Source: Isoperla grammatica (taxonomy: Eukaryota > Arthropoda > Insecta > Plecoptera > Perlodidae). From it: a DNA stretch of 64,000 bases. Numbering within the stretch: position 1 is the first letter of the stretch; each line of letters starts with the position of its first letter. The notes beneath the pieces were generated by a model, which was not told the origin of the DNA, did not search any database, and saw only the letters and a program-made list of their open reading frames with translations. Of this stretch, positions 24,298-48,310 are shown in pieces. A program made the position numbers and the translations under genes. The DNA is taken from contig OX246739.1 of the NCBI GenBank assembly GCA_945910005.1, positions 6,540,001 to 6,604,000 on the forward strand. The letters are read 5' to 3'.

Positions 24298-24622
24298 CTG
24301 CATGATCGTATGCATGCATTGCTGGTGAAAAGGATGAGACGGTGGTGTATAGTATGACTGCCTGCATTGCATCTATAGTACGACAAACATAGCTGGCTGC
24401 TCGTCTGCATGATCGTATGCATGCATTGCTGGTGAAAAGGATGGGACGGTGGTGTGGAGTATGACTACCTGCATTGCATCTATAGTACGACAAACATAGC
24501 TGGCTGCTCGTCTGCATGATCTTATGCATGCATTGCTGGTGAAAAGGATGAGACGGTGGTGTGTAGTATTACTGCCTGCCTGCATTGCATCTACAGTACG
24601 ACAAACATAGCTGTCTGCTCGT
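24298..24622. repeat. Three 107-bp tandem repeats upstream of cuticle gene
   Basis: Units start at 24298, 24405 and 24512. Each starts CTGCATGATC, contains TATGCATGCATTGCTGG and ends GGCTGCTCGT or similar, with only a few differences. The third has a 4-base insertion. The array lies about 200-520 bases upstream of the cuticle-type start site. Confidence 0.95.
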
Positions 24623-24700
24623 CGACGTAACAACTGATAAAGCCTCTGTTGACTGAATAGAACATATTATGAAACTGCTTTGAATAATCCATTTTGGAAG

Positions 24701-24817
24701 CTACCCCTACACCTATAGGAGCACCCGTTGTTGCTATAGATTTGTTTTCTATATGGGAGATAACATGCATGAGACTGTTACCTACTTGGTAACAACGGGC
24801 GCCCCTAGGGGTAGGGG
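24701..24817. repeat. Short imperfect inverted repeat, possible MITE
   Basis: The left end CTACCCCTACACC...ACCCGTTGTTGC is mirrored by the right end GTAACAACGGGCGCCCCTAG...GGTAGGGG. About 55 bases lie between. No clear target duplication. A decayed small element is likely. Confidence 0.5.
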
Positions 24818-26941
24818 ACGACTATCTATGAATTCCAGCCTTAGGCTCGGGTACATAAATGTCATCTACATTAGGGAAGTCCAGATTTTGTTTTCGTTAT
24901 GGAAAAATTTAACATGTATAAAACAGTTCCCCTCTTAGTTAGTGGACACTTCTGCATCTGGGCCTCAGTCTCTGGATGTGCCTTGTTACTGGGTAAAACC
25001 AATCCTCGCGGAATTACTAGTAGGGGGCATCGGTTACAACAAAAAAACGAAGAAGGTCATAGAAAATTGATATAAAGATATATTTTATAAAAACAATCAT
25101 TATTATGGCATGTTTTTATTTCAGTTGAATAAGAAGTTTATAAGTAAATTAAAACACAAAATAGATATCCGGTGGGGGTGGGGGGTAAAATATAATTTAG
25201 TTTATTTACGTGCAATTAATTTTTTTTACAGAAAAGATTCCATTTTTGTAATAGTTATAGTAGAAATAGTAAAAATAGACACCCTCCGAGCAGGGGGTGG
25301 GACAGTATGATTTAGTTTATTTATAATATAGGAAAGAAGAATGAATTGTGATTACTGTTGATTGTCAAAAGATGTATTCATCGTGCACTGTAAAATGCAG
25401 AATACTAATTGGGGGTTGAATGTTCGTGTGCGCTGAGCGCATTCATAGATCACCATTACGTGCATAACATCAGACCAAGACCAACGCACGAGCGAAAGGC
25501 TCTTCGCGCCCGGAGCTACGCGACTACGTAACTAGTCTGATGGGCTAATCATACCGCGCGCTGTCATTATCAGAACCGGTAGCATGACCCGTGTGTGAGC
25601 GAGGTTCATCGAGACGGTACGGTGACACGGTCGCCTGGAAGCAAGATGCCCTCTATCTCCCCCCCCCTTCCCTCTAACTTGTGACAAAAAAAAATATTTC
25701 GAGTCGCTTGTGGTTGAGCCTGGGTGCATTCATCACTCGTCAATTATGCTCACATCACGATAACTCAGTACTTATGTATTCTTTTTTTTAATTTGTTGTT
25801 GCAAACAAGTTGTTTATACAAATTGAAATTGCAACTTTTTCCCACTTTCGGAACTTCAATAATGCAAAGATCGGAATTATCATACATTTACATTATTATG
25901 GTAATATCTATGTACACTGTTTACTTCACTAAAGTTCAATCGGCTGTTATGTCGTTTTTAGGACGAAGAATTATTGACTCTCAAAAATTGAATTCTAACT
26001 GTTGAGCATTACTCAGAAACATATTCAAATTTGAAGTCGCATCCCATGATAATTTCAATCCAGATAGTGGTAGGTTACGTGTTTTGTTTCAAGCTTCGCT
26101 TCGCCTCCAAGAAAATAACACGCTTTATGGTAATTACATTTTCGGTTCACTTCCTCAATAATTAACTTAAACATGGCCAATTTGATGTAAAACCAGTTAT
26201 ATTATTTGCGAATTTGGAACAATTGTTTCTGTCACGACCTACTTATAGTGTCGACCCAAGATGATGGTTCAAAAGCTTAGCTGCATGACTGACCTAGCTT
26301 TTGCTGTATTACGTTGTCAATGTCATGTCAAGTAAATACAATCAATTGGCTGATAACTTGATAAGTATTCGCACCAGGTTTGTTGCATACAAATTTGAGC
26401 AATTTATTTACGTATCATATTAAAATATGAAACAATCTTATCATCATCATAATATTACAATGACATAATCCTTACTTTTAAGAACTCAAATTAATAGTGT
26501 ATATTTCTCTCTCTCTCCTCTCTCTCTCGCTTTCGACTCTTCTCCGATTGCTTTCGAAATTTTAGTATTTACTGAATTGAATATACTCATGTGAAATGCA
26601 ATCGACGTCTATTTAGAAATTGATGGCAAGAGTTTAAGGTCTATGCCAAGTTTGAAGTGCATGTGAACATTCATTGCCAATCGTTCGACAATCCTTGGGC
26701 GCCTCACCTATTTACTTACCTGTAAGAAGAAAGTGAAATAATATAAACTTTAACACATAATATTGGTGTAATGTCTCCCATTGAAAATCAGTTCCACGTA
26801 AACAAGTTGATCAACAAACAATCAATAAAGACTAAAACCCACAAAAGCAATTCACTGTCAAATTGAGGTCGATAATCTTAAATGTGTTGTTGTAACAACA
26901 ATAATAATAATAACTTTTTGTGGGAATCTTCGATCTCTACT
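24818..26941. other. Intergenic, no gene recognised
   Basis: AT-rich, with G-rich patches at 25171-25187 and 25290-25302, each followed by a similar TTTAGTTTATTTA block. A pyrimidine (CT)n stretch lies near 26508-26530. Nothing else supportable. Confidence 0.45.
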
Positions 26942-27131
26942 GTAGGGTGCACAACTGCACATTGCACTCTACGTGGAATTGTATTATGTGCCCCTCTTCA
27001 GGTGACTATCCAGAGGACAGTTTAATGTTTGGATAGTTGGGAAAGAATGTCCGAATGCTGCTAGTATTAACACTCAATCTTATCTGTCGCCTTTGATATC
27101 GAACCGGCGACCTTCCGAATTGGAATCTTTT
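26942..27131 (-). mobile_element. tRNA-derived SINE, 5'-truncated copy
   Basis: On the minus strand the sequence starts inside the tRNA-like head with AATTCGGAAGGTCGCCGG and a B box GGTTCGATATC. It continues into the body motif CATTCTTTCCCAACTATCCAA and ends GTGCACCCTA. All of these are shared with the copy at 30329, including the 3' end. Confidence 0.75.
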
Positions 27132-30100
27132 GTAGGAGGTTTGTTTCTGACTTGTGTAAAACTAGACACATCGAGGAAGCTATATACTAATATTACTATA
27201 AAATCGCATTTGCGCATTCGAGTCACTCACACAAATGTCTGCCAGGCTCAACCGAGCAACAATATGTCTGAGCATGCGCACTTCATGTTGTCCTCTGGGC
27301 TCGCGCTGTGATTGGTCAGGATTTACAGAAATAAAGGCAATTGCCTCGATCGTTCAAAACATGTTTCTGTTTATTGCCGTTATCGTTTCAATTGTAATTA
27401 ACCAAATTTTTACTACAATGGTCTGTTATTAGCACCATTACTCCATAGCGTGGTGATGTGCATTAAGATAACATAGCACAATTTGTTTTTCACGGGTCAA
27501 CGGTAATATTAATTACAGTTTTATTATTACATATTCGCATGCCAACATTGGCCCTGTTTAAACGCCCATCGGTCTTAATTGTTTTCTGCTTACTAGCTGC
27601 ACCAGGTGTGTTATTATTGTTTAGTTCAATGAGCCAATTAACATTAAAAGCAGAGCTAGATTTTTACTGAAACATAATAGATAAGTTTGATGATCTCGTG
27701 GGATCGAAAATCTCTTCTTCTTGGGAAATATTCGCAGTGGTTTCAGTGAATTGCATCTCATTCATTGTCTGCGAACAAACGGGCCTGCATTCAACTCATT
27801 ACATTGTGAGCAGTTCTAAACTACTAGGCAAGATGCATTAGTTTGAAAGTATAATTGTCGGTTCCTTCGTTCTCACCCACCCACCCCTTCTCCAAAATAG
27901 TCTCCAGATTTCTACTCTTTGATGAATATTGTTTAAAACTATTTGTTTAGTTAATCATGGTACGAATTTAATCTAGATTATTGATGCCAGAGTTTACATA
28001 CTATACAATTTTCCTTCCCATTTTTTTTTAATGAAACATGTGTACAGTAGGCCTACACTGCGTTATTTAATGTATGTTTATCAAATAAATTTACACTAAA
28101 TTTCGCTAGTCTACGGAAGTGGAAAGGTGACGAAATTGTATTTATTTATTCTTCAATATAATCACTTCGACCTCTTGAAATCGTGTTTAAAAAAACGACT
28201 GAAGCCAGTAACTAAGCGATGCGTGCTCCCTTTCAGCCCGGCGGGTCTACGTTTAGTCCCTTTAACGTTAATACCATCCTGACCTGCCTAATTGATTGTT
28301 ATGTAATGGTCTGAAATGCACAACGCCGCTATAACAGCTCAACTTTCTTGGCAAAGTAGTCGTATTTGGTAATTTCTTCAAAGAAATTGTATTTCACAAT
28401 AATTGCAATTAACATTAATTGTATTCTAATATACTAACTTAAGAATAACCTGTGTAATGTGTATTATCATCACCAAAAACTTAACTTTAGAATATGAGTA
28501 ATATGTGTAATGCAGCTACTTAGTAGGTTTTGAACACTGTATCACATTTCTCTGTTTATATTAATTTTAATCGATTTAGCTAATTCACGCATTTTTTTTA
28601 GTTTATTTTATTACCAAAATTGTACTATTTGCATCACTAAAAAGTGAACACCTCGTCAAATAAAGAGTAGATCTCTTATCAACTAAGAATGTAGAATTAT
28701 ATGGTGTTACGTCAGCTGAAAACGGTGGCGAGCGATGTGCGTTCCTTGCATTATTAACGCACGCATTGCGTATGAGCGTGTGACCCCTCGAATTGCTAAG
28801 TTATTTAACTCACAAGTCCTGCCAAGCAACTAAACTAACGACAACATTATGTTAATATGTTTGTATTATGCCAACCAGGACAATATGTATGTATTCAATA
28901 TACATCTCTCTACTATATATATTATGTTGAAATATAATTAATGGCAGAAGATTATTAATGTATACGAAAGGGTATTGGATTGGCTACACATATTACGATT
29001 TGTGTTCAAGCTTAGTAATTGTGGTAATTCCCATGGTAATTCCAGTATTAAAATGCGTAAAGTTACAGCTTACCAATCAGATCCCATTCTCAAGATCATG
29101 GTTATTAATTAGCAGAATAATAGTTAATTTACGAAAACGAAATACCAATTCTACGGATTACAATATTATAAATGTTCATTTTATACCATCTTGAATTGTA
29201 TGCGATCTCTGTCTCAAATGAGTCAAATGCGATATGAGTAACAAAAGTAATTCCACGTCTCATTAAAGCTAACTTAACTTTAATCTTAATAACCTCACAT
29301 AACTCTATTTTTGTTGTGTCGCTGTGCGAGAAGTGTATGTTAAAGTTGTTGCCCCAACGTATTCGCGAGTCATATGGCACCAACTTAATTGTCTACTCCA
29401 TTAGGGATTATTTACGACCTTCGGTTGGTACTTATTTGTAACAAATGCGTGACTAATGATGCTTGAAGGGGAAAGAAAATTATGGGTGTGTAAAAGAAAG
29501 TCGTTGAGTCTGTTGATTTACGTTTTTCGTTTAAGTCAGAGTGCATAAAGGGGTAGTTAGAATCTGAGAGTCTAAAAGTGAACTCTAGCGAGAGTGTGTT
29601 GTTTGTTTCGGTTCGTCATTCGCACAGAGAAAACCGAAGCAGTGTCAGTTTGATTTACAGCTTAGATCATAATACGACGTCTTCCGAATCAGATCTATCA
29701 TTTTCATCCAGTGACGCCGCTATCGTTGATTAGGCAACCTGTTGATAATTGCTATGGCAGCATCATGTCGTCTTTATGTGAAGGTGGTGTCCTTCTATCT
29801 GGCTTGCATCATGAATTGCGCGTGGAAACTCCCAATATTACAGATAATTATCTTATTTCGAAACATTTTAAATGGTGATTAAGAACTATACAATCACATC
29901 TGCCGCTTGATGTCATGAACATTGCGATAGGACATGGGAGGGAGCAGCGAGACAATTTGTATCGGTTTTATGTCTGAATCTTGGTGTTTTATTTGTATAG
30001 TTGTGTATTCATATTTGAACCAAGAACAGTTTTCGAAAGTATAGTTACTTTTTGTTGTTGCTTTGTATCTGATAAGTCGGGGATAAAGTGGGATAAATGA

Positions 30101-30328
30101 GAATGGAAGACTTTACCAAACCAATGTGCGGTTCATAAATCATAGGAGATGCCGACGCACGTAAAGTCTTCGTACAACAACTTCGGTCATGCTGTCGTCA
30201 TCAATCAATGACGTGTTTACGGTTCCGGCCAACCCGAGCAGGTATTTGAATTAGCCACGGCTGCTGATTGGCTGCCGCTCACCCACCCGTGACGGAAGCA
30301 TTACCGATGTTGCTGTACGCCGACTATA
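27132..30328. other. Intergenic, no gene recognised
   Basis: AT-rich with no coding-like frame. A GC-richer patch at about 30180-30300 includes a GATTGGC (reverse CCAAT) motif, but no gene follows it. Confidence 0.4.
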
Positions 30329-30547
30329 CCGATAGAGGTGGCTCAGCAGTAGCACGTGAGACTCTAATCCAAGAAGTCGCCGGTACGATTCCGGCCACCG
30401 GCAATCCTAACTGAAAGGTTTTCCTCAGTCGTAAAGACAAATTCTGGGCGGGATTGAGTCCTACTAACATTCTCGGACATTCCTTCCCAACTATCCAAGC
30501 ACTTTTAGCAGTTAGGTACGGGTACGGACGGGTACGTGCACCCTATA
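30329..30547 (+). mobile_element. tRNA-derived SINE, near full length
   Basis: Begins ACCGATAGAGGTGGCTCAGC (A-box-like) and continues with GAGACTCTAAT, then a B-box region CGGTACGATTCCGG. The body contains GGCAATCCTAACTGAAAGG and CATTCCTTCCCAACTATCC. It ends near GTGCACCCTATAA. It best defines the family: a roughly 70-bp tRNA-like head plus a 150-bp body. It is not a functional tRNA, because the cloverleaf does not close. Confidence 0.8.
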
Positions 30548-41663
<11,116 letters not shown>

Positions 41664-42177
41664 GTCGTCTGTAAATTGTAAATTTCTCTCGAATTCATCG
41701 AGTGATGAGATTGTTCGACTCATCCCACCGGGTCAAAGGTCACTCTCGGTTCATCGCAGTCACCGACCGTGCATTACTTGTGATCTGCCTTTCATTTCCA
41801 CCAGCGTTGACCACTTAGCGGGGCTTTCAGGCTGCGCGACACAGAAACCAGCCTCTTGGCATTGGTGACCCAGCCAAGACTCGAACTAGGAGCATTTAGC
41901 TCACTAGACCTGGTTCTCTCCTCGGAGAATGTACAGCCGGGTGAACAGAGAGCGAACCTCGTGATCTTTGGCATTAATAGTCACTCACAGCAGCTCTTGC
42001 TCGCGGTCATCCTGCCTGGCCACTGACCACTCTTAGATCTTTCCAATATTTCAGTCAAGAGCAGGTTTATACATAGATAAGAATGAAACATTATTTACTT
42101 AAGTCTACCCGTTACGTGGGATTAGAAACTGTGCATAGGCCTACTACCCTTGTTCCGTGTAGATATTATGACCTGCG

Positions 42178-42276
42178 TCACTGATAGAGATTGCTTATAA
42201 TGCAAGTACGAGGTTCGATTCGCTACCGGCAATGCAAACTGAAGGTTTTCCGCGGTTTTCTTCAGTCATAAGGTAA
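42178..42276 (+). mobile_element. tRNA-derived SINE fragment
   Basis: CTGATAGAGATTGCTTATAA followed by AGGTTCGATTCGCTACCGG and GGCAATGCAAACTGAAGG, ending TTCTTCAGTCATAAGG. Same order of motifs as the copy at 30329, but without its body. Confidence 0.6.
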
Positions 42277-43069
42277 GTAGCGTAGCCAGTAGGGGAGCAG
42301 GGGGCAGGGGGCCTTCACCCCATATATTATGGCGCCCCTCGTCTACAAAGACCAATGCCAATAAAAAACCAGTGCCCGACAGACAGATTGGTTTGTTGGT
42401 TGGACCAAATGCCTGTTGTCAATTCCAAGCAAATTCTAGTGTAAATAATTGTAACGTTTGATGCAATGACCTTGCACTGTGCCCCCTCAATTCGTAATGT
42501 GTTTATAAAGTTACCTAATAAGTAATAAGAGTTGACGCCTCCTGAAATGTACCTTGCACCCGTCCCCTAGAGACAAATCCTGGCTGCATAATGTGAATTC
42601 TGGAATTGTGTCCCACGGTCGTCCTACCATCAGCACAATCGTTTTTTACTCTCCTAATATACCTGTCCCCGGTAGAGAGAGAGGCAAAGGCATGATACGT
42701 CATAGCCGGAAAAGTGTACTTGTGGCTTACTATATGTTTCCTCAGCTATACCTTCAACTGCTGTCAAATCAGTGAAAATAATGTATATTCTCATACAGCT
42801 GGAATGTCTTCTACACTTGTAACGTTTCTCTGTGAAAGTATCGGTTTACTCGGGGATGGGTCCCCCCCCCCCCCCCCTCCATGCTTGCGTGTGATGTGAT
42901 TATTGAGAGTAATCTCGCATGTGTATGTAACTAGGCCGATCAGATGATGAGTGGGTGATACACGAATGTTTATGCCCTCACCAGCTCTCGAACGTGGGAC
43001 AGGGAACTGGCTGGGTAAAGGCTGCGTTCGAAACTATAATAATAAACTAATTATAATGATTTGTAGGAA

Positions 43070-43289
43070 TTATCTGTCCAGGGACAATCCGTGTCCCGCT
43101 TCAGATGACTAACTATGTATTGAGATATTTGGAATAGGTTGGGAAGGAATGCCCGAGGGCTGACGACTTGTGGTGTGGAAAACCGCGCAAAAACTCTTCA
43201 GTCAGGATTGACATTGGCCGGTATCGAACCGGCGACCTCCCGAATTAGAGTCTCGCGTCATACCGCTGAGCCACTTCTATCGGTTATAG
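43070..43289 (-). mobile_element. tRNA-derived SINE, best-preserved head
   Basis: On the minus strand: AACCGATAGAAGTGGCTCAG, GAGACTCTAATTCGGGAGG and GTCGCCGGTTCGATACCGG, with intact-looking A and B boxes. The body CATTCCTTCCCAACC follows. The 3' part (CCCGCTTCAGATGACTAAC) resembles the copy at 26942, but the terminal GTGCACCCTA is missing. Confidence 0.8.
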
Positions 43290-43639
43290 TAATACAATAG
43301 AATATTGGGGTTATTCCTGCTTCCAGGGCAGAAGGTTCAATTCAAGGTTTGATTCCCGCTTTGATCAGGAGGGTTTGAAATTGATTTTAATATCTATGGA
43401 TATGGAAGTGGCATATACGTGTACATATAAACGGTGACTTTGGACTGTCAAAGCAACAATACACTTAATGAAAAAGTAGAATGTCCTCTACTGAAAGTCA
43501 GTTCTTGTAATTGAGTGGTCAACGCTAAATACAAATTCATTTTTATTCAATTTAGTTACGTTTTATATTTTATCATGTTGACAAGAATGATGGCAAGAAG
43601 TTTTAAAACAGTATTGTAGGTAAAATTAGTTGGGACAGA

Positions 43640-43940
43640 ATACCGAATGAGGACATCCGAGACCAAGTAGGCGTAATGAGTTTAATAGATAGAATAGGAA
43701 AGATAAGACTGGATTGGACATGTCAAGATAATGGAAAAAGAAAGGTTGTCCAGAAGAATTAAGGAATTCGAAATTCCAGGTTCGAGTATACGCTGGAACG
43801 TTGGCTGGATATTGATAAAGAAGGACGTGGAGCAGCGAGGAGGAGAAATGGAAGAGTGGCTACCGCTAGACCGAAGGCCATCTTCATTGTTGACCCAACA
43901 GAGTTGGATGTGGTGTTGACAAGAATACGGCTTCAAAACT
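43640..43940 (+). pseudogene. LINE reverse-transcriptase 3' remnant, frameshifted
   Basis: Translates as RIPNEDIRDQVGVMSLIDRI then GKIRLDW, breaks frame, and resumes as MEKERLSRRIKEFE. This matches the usual end of non-LTR retrotransposon proteins (IR...GV...LIDRIGK.RL.W.GHV..M...R...RI...E). At least one frameshift and downstream decay make it non-functional. Confidence 0.6.
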
Positions 43941-44676
43941 TCCAAGAATGACGTTTATCTGTATCGAGTTTATTTGTAATTTGTATAGTCCATACTAAAT
44001 CATATACTTTCCATCACAGTTCACAGAACAAACATTAATCATGATAAACGTGAAAATAATGTTTGTAGAACCCAATTTATTTTGATTTGGCCCAGCTCAG
44101 CTTGTAGAGAAAAGCCTTTGTTATAGTTAGGGCGAATTATCTCAAGTTAAAAACGATTCCAGTCTTCAATATTTTAGATCGTGTGTGACGAATGGTTTAA
44201 TTTGTCACTTTTTAAGTTATATCTTCATTTGCATAGCAGTCGGTTGCAGACAGCCGTCACGGTGGCTGGTGAGATTGGGGAGACGCATGGAACCTGCGGA
44301 CCTGGGATCGAATCCCTCATGAATAGTGTGGCTTTGGTGGCGACTTCGGTTCTACCTTCGCACGGCAGCAATGTTCTCACTTGAGACAGTGTTGACATTA
44401 TCAACTTGTTGCTTTATGTCTCTATTATTGCGGTCGTGCTATCCGAGGCGATGAGGGGTGATAGATAAGACGAAGGACAACACCCATGTGGGATTAGAAC
44501 TCAGTCAACTCACATATCCCTAGTTACAGCATACGCTTAGACGCAAGCCGGCCTACATCTGACTTATTGGTATTCAAGGGCTCGTATGCTTCATAATATT
44601 ATGGCAAACACGATTTCATGAACATTTTGATGAATCTTGATACGGTAATGTACCTATACCAAAGATCGGAAGCACC

Positions 44677-44865
44677 TTAGTTTACTTTCTCTGCTCTTTG
44701 ACCCCTCTCTCTCCTCACTCTCTCCGTCACCGAGGGGTCCTCGTCGGCCGGGTCGCCGGTGTGGTACTGGTCTATGATTAGTGCGATTAGCACGCTCAGC
44801 CAGTGAAAGTGGCGACGCGAGGAGGTGCGCTTATGAAATTGCGTGAAGGCTCTTCCCCCCACCAC
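44677..44865 (-). other. Coding-like frame, unrecognised
   Basis: A 62-codon stretch on the minus strand ending at a stop. Many codons end in G or C (for example GAC CAG TAC CAC ACC GGC GAC) in an otherwise AT-rich area. The predicted peptide includes HWLSVLIALIIDQYHTGDP and ends RGQRAEKVN. It could be the last exon of a minus-strand gene, a retrocopy scrap or part of a transposon. I cannot name a family, and no partner exon was found. Confidence 0.25.
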
Positions 44866-46548
44866 CCCCCGCGTATTGTGGAACTGACCACAGCAGCCTA
44901 GGGTCAGTCAGTACTGTTGCCGGTCATGAAGAATGCCCACACATCTGGGAAGAAAAGTCTCCTTTCTCTTCGTGGTCCCAGCTCAAGCATAAGTGAACGT
45001 TTGACCCCTGCGTTTGCCAGCGCGGGGCTCTATGGGATTCACTTCGAAGGAAAACTTTATTAGTTTGTTTGAAAAACATTTATCTGTGGAAAGTATTTTT
45101 AATCGGTGCTTATGATGATGATTACTAATGACGATCATGTAATAGATGAAAGTTTTGTTTACAAAATATTTGATAAGAGATGGTGTCTTATGGTTATGGA
45201 GGGGAAGGGGGGGGGGGGGTCATCTCTAGAAGTTATGTTCAGGTTATACAATGTGCACCCTGGAGAATCATGGCATATGCCCTGTGCTATTAGATAGTGA
45301 CTTGTCGCAAAGAAGCTTCCATACAATAGCATGTACATGTTCAAAATATTGTCGGATTAATATAGAAAATAATATGACAAATACGGTAAATTGTTTTGCT
45401 AACGGTATATGTATGCATGCATTCTTTCAAACGAATTAATTTCAAAGGTAGAAGTAGGCTGTACACGTCTAGTCTGTACGCTTCCTTATTGTGGGGCATC
45501 CATCAGCATCAGCACTTAGTTGTCATGCCAGTCATATCATAAACAATGATAATGAAATTACAGAAACGACCTTGGTGGGGCCTGAGGGTGGTGAACTCTT
45601 TTTGACTCCGCTTCAGAAAGTTGCTGTCTCTCCCCCCCCCCCCCCCTTCCCCCTAAAAATATAGGAGGTTCTTGCAAGGAGGTTGCTTCTTATGACAACA
45701 TTGTAGTTAGCCTGAATCTATATCACGTGCAATTCTGTCAAGCTATATCTACACGCATGAGTTATCTTCTATACTACAAAGTGCGTGTGGACGGCACGTC
45801 CACACATTTTAGTGTCTTACGACTGGCAGAGTCACTATAGGGGCCTATTCCACTCCGGGCCCAGACAGAGTGCTTGAAAACTCTCATAAGTATAGTTTTG
45901 TTTTCTTTTATCATTTTTCTAATTCTCAGTTATCACACAAATTATTGACATTGTTATTAATCCTGCCACTAGGTAGCCTATCATGTCACTTCAAGTGTCG
46001 GTATTGCCACTCAATCAAATCATGTCCAATGTGTAGGCAAAGCATCAGCAGTGAAACAATTATATACAGTTGTATACGACATGAAGGTACATGATATTGT
46101 AAACACGTTTAGGATCTTATAGTGAAGGAGGCCGGGGGGGGGGGGGAGGGGGGGGGGATTACATAAGTCTTATGGTGGGATTATTTTGCACATGTCTGAT
46201 ACAACTTGCCCGCGAAAGGCGATGACTGGATCGTGAACGTGACGACTATAGCGAGCAATCATGTTGAACACTGCGCTGTCTCCTGTCTCCTGATTGAGTT
46301 CAGTGTAGGCCTACGACTACGTGACAATCCAAGGACGAACTCATCAAGACGAGAAGCGGTCGCGTGTCTTCGTATAGTAACACCATCACATTCACATTTG
46401 ATCCCGAGTTCTGTTGGATTAATCAAGGAGGTCCTCCTTGATTATTATCATCGTTTTGACACTTCCTTTAAATACCAACTATTTATAGGAAGTGTCAAAA
46501 CAGTGTGAAAGGTATTGGCCAACATTCATTGTCGTTGACAAAATAAAG

Positions 46549-48310
46549 ACGACGATGAAGAAGAGGATCAGGATAAAGGTAACGATAAAGAAGAGGATCA
46601 GAATGAAGATGACAATGAAGAAGAGGATCAGGATGAAGATGACGATGAAGAAGAGGATCAGGATGAAGATGACGATGAAGAAGAGGATCAGGATAAAGGT
46701 AACGATAAAGAAGAGGATCAGAATGAAGATGACAATGAAGAAGAGGATCAGGAAGAAGATGACGATGAAGAAGAGGATCAGGATAAAGATGACGATGAAG
46801 AAGAGGATCAGGATAAAGGTAACGATAAAGAAGAGGATCAGAATGAAGATGACAATGAAGAAGAGGATCAGGATGAAGATGACGATGAAGAAGAGGATCA
46901 GGATGAAGATGACGATGAAGAAGAGGATCAGGATAAAGGTAACGATAAAGAAGAGGATCAGAATGAAGATGACAATGAAGAAGAGGATCAGGAAGAAGAT
47001 GACGATGAAGAAGAGGATCAGGATAAAGATGACGATGAAGAAGAGGATCAGGATAAAGATGACAATGAAGAAGAGGATCAGGATAAAGATGACAATGAAG
47101 AAGAGGATCAGGAAGAAGATGACGATGAAGAAGAGGATCAGGATAAAGATGGCGATGAAGAAGAGGATCAGGATAAAGATGACAATGAAGAAGAGGATCA
47201 GGAAGAAGATGACGATGAAGAAGAGGATCAGGATAAAGATGACGATGAAGAAGAGGATCAGGATAAAGATGACAATGAAGAAGAGGATCAGGATAAAGAT
47301 GACGATGAAGAAGAGGATCAGGATGAAGATGGCGATGAAGAAGAGTATCAGGATAAAGATGACAATGAAGAAGAGGATCAGGAAGAAGATGACGATGAAG
47401 AAGAGGATCAGGATAAAGATGACGATGAAGAAGAGGATCAGGATAAAGATGACAATGAAGAAGAGGATCAGGAAGAAGATGACGATGAAGAAGAGGATCA
47501 GGATAAAGATGACGATGAAGAAGAGGATCAGGATAAAGATGACGACGAAGAAGAGGATCAGGATAAAGATGACGATGAAGAAGAGGATCAGGATGAAGAT
47601 GGCGATGAAGAAGAGTATCAGGATAAAGATGACAATGAAGAAGAGGATCAGGAAGAAGATGACGATGAAGAAGAGGATCAGGATAAAGATGACGATGAAG
47701 AAGAGGATCAGGATGAAGATGACAATGAAGAAGAGGATCAGGAAGAAGATGACGAGGATAAAGATGACGATGAAGAAGAGGATCAGGATGAAGATGACGA
47801 GGATAAAGATGACGATGAAGAAGAGGATCAGGATGAAGATGACGAGGATAAAGATGACGATGAAGAAGAGGATCAGGATAAAGATGACGATGAAGAAGAG
47901 GATCAGGATAAAGATGACGATAAAGAAGAGGATCAGGATGAAGATGACGAGGATAAAGATGACGATGAAGAAGAGGATCAGGATGAAGATGACGATGAAG
48001 AAGAGGATCAGGATAAAGATGACGATAAAGAAGAGGATCAGGATGAAGATGACGAGGATAAAGATGACGATGAAGAAGAGGATCAGGATAAAGATGACGA
48101 TGAAGAAGAGGATCAGGATAAAGATGACGATGAAGAAGAGGATCAGGATAAAGATGACGATAAAGAAGAGGATCAGGATGAAGATGACGAGGATAAAGAT
48201 GACGATGAAGAAGAGGATCAGGATAAAGATGACGATGAAGAAGAGGATCAGGATAAAGATGACGATGAAGAAGAGGATCAGGATGAAGATGACGATAAAG
48301 AAGATGATCA
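46549..48310. repeat. 30-bp-unit minisatellite, about 1.8 kb
   Basis: Near-perfect 30-bp units (consensus AAGAGGATCAGGATAAAGAT plus GACGATGAAG), with 120-bp higher-order periodicity at the left (a GGTAACGATAAAG variant recurs every four units). From about 47745 shorter units bring in GACGAGGATAAAGAT. All length changes seen are multiples of three. Three frames stay open right through: basic on plus (46492-48531), hydrophobic on minus (46479-48413), and acidic on plus (46539-48461, repeats of DDDEEEDQDK), which has no start codon. If any frame is coding, the acidic one is the most protein-like. It continues after the repeat as about 50 further residues to a TAA at 48462. Confidence 0.95.

Noticed and set aside
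24298..24622. CRISPR-like array
   Set aside because: Three full-length tandem units with no spacers, in a eukaryotic genome.
41855..41910. tRNA gene on the minus strand (AGTTCGAGTCTTGG)
   Set aside because: Only a B-box-like match; no acceptor stem pairing.
43195..43290. True tRNA gene
   Set aside because: A and B boxes are present, but the sequence does not fold into a closed cloverleaf and repeats elsewhere with a common body, so it is a SINE head.
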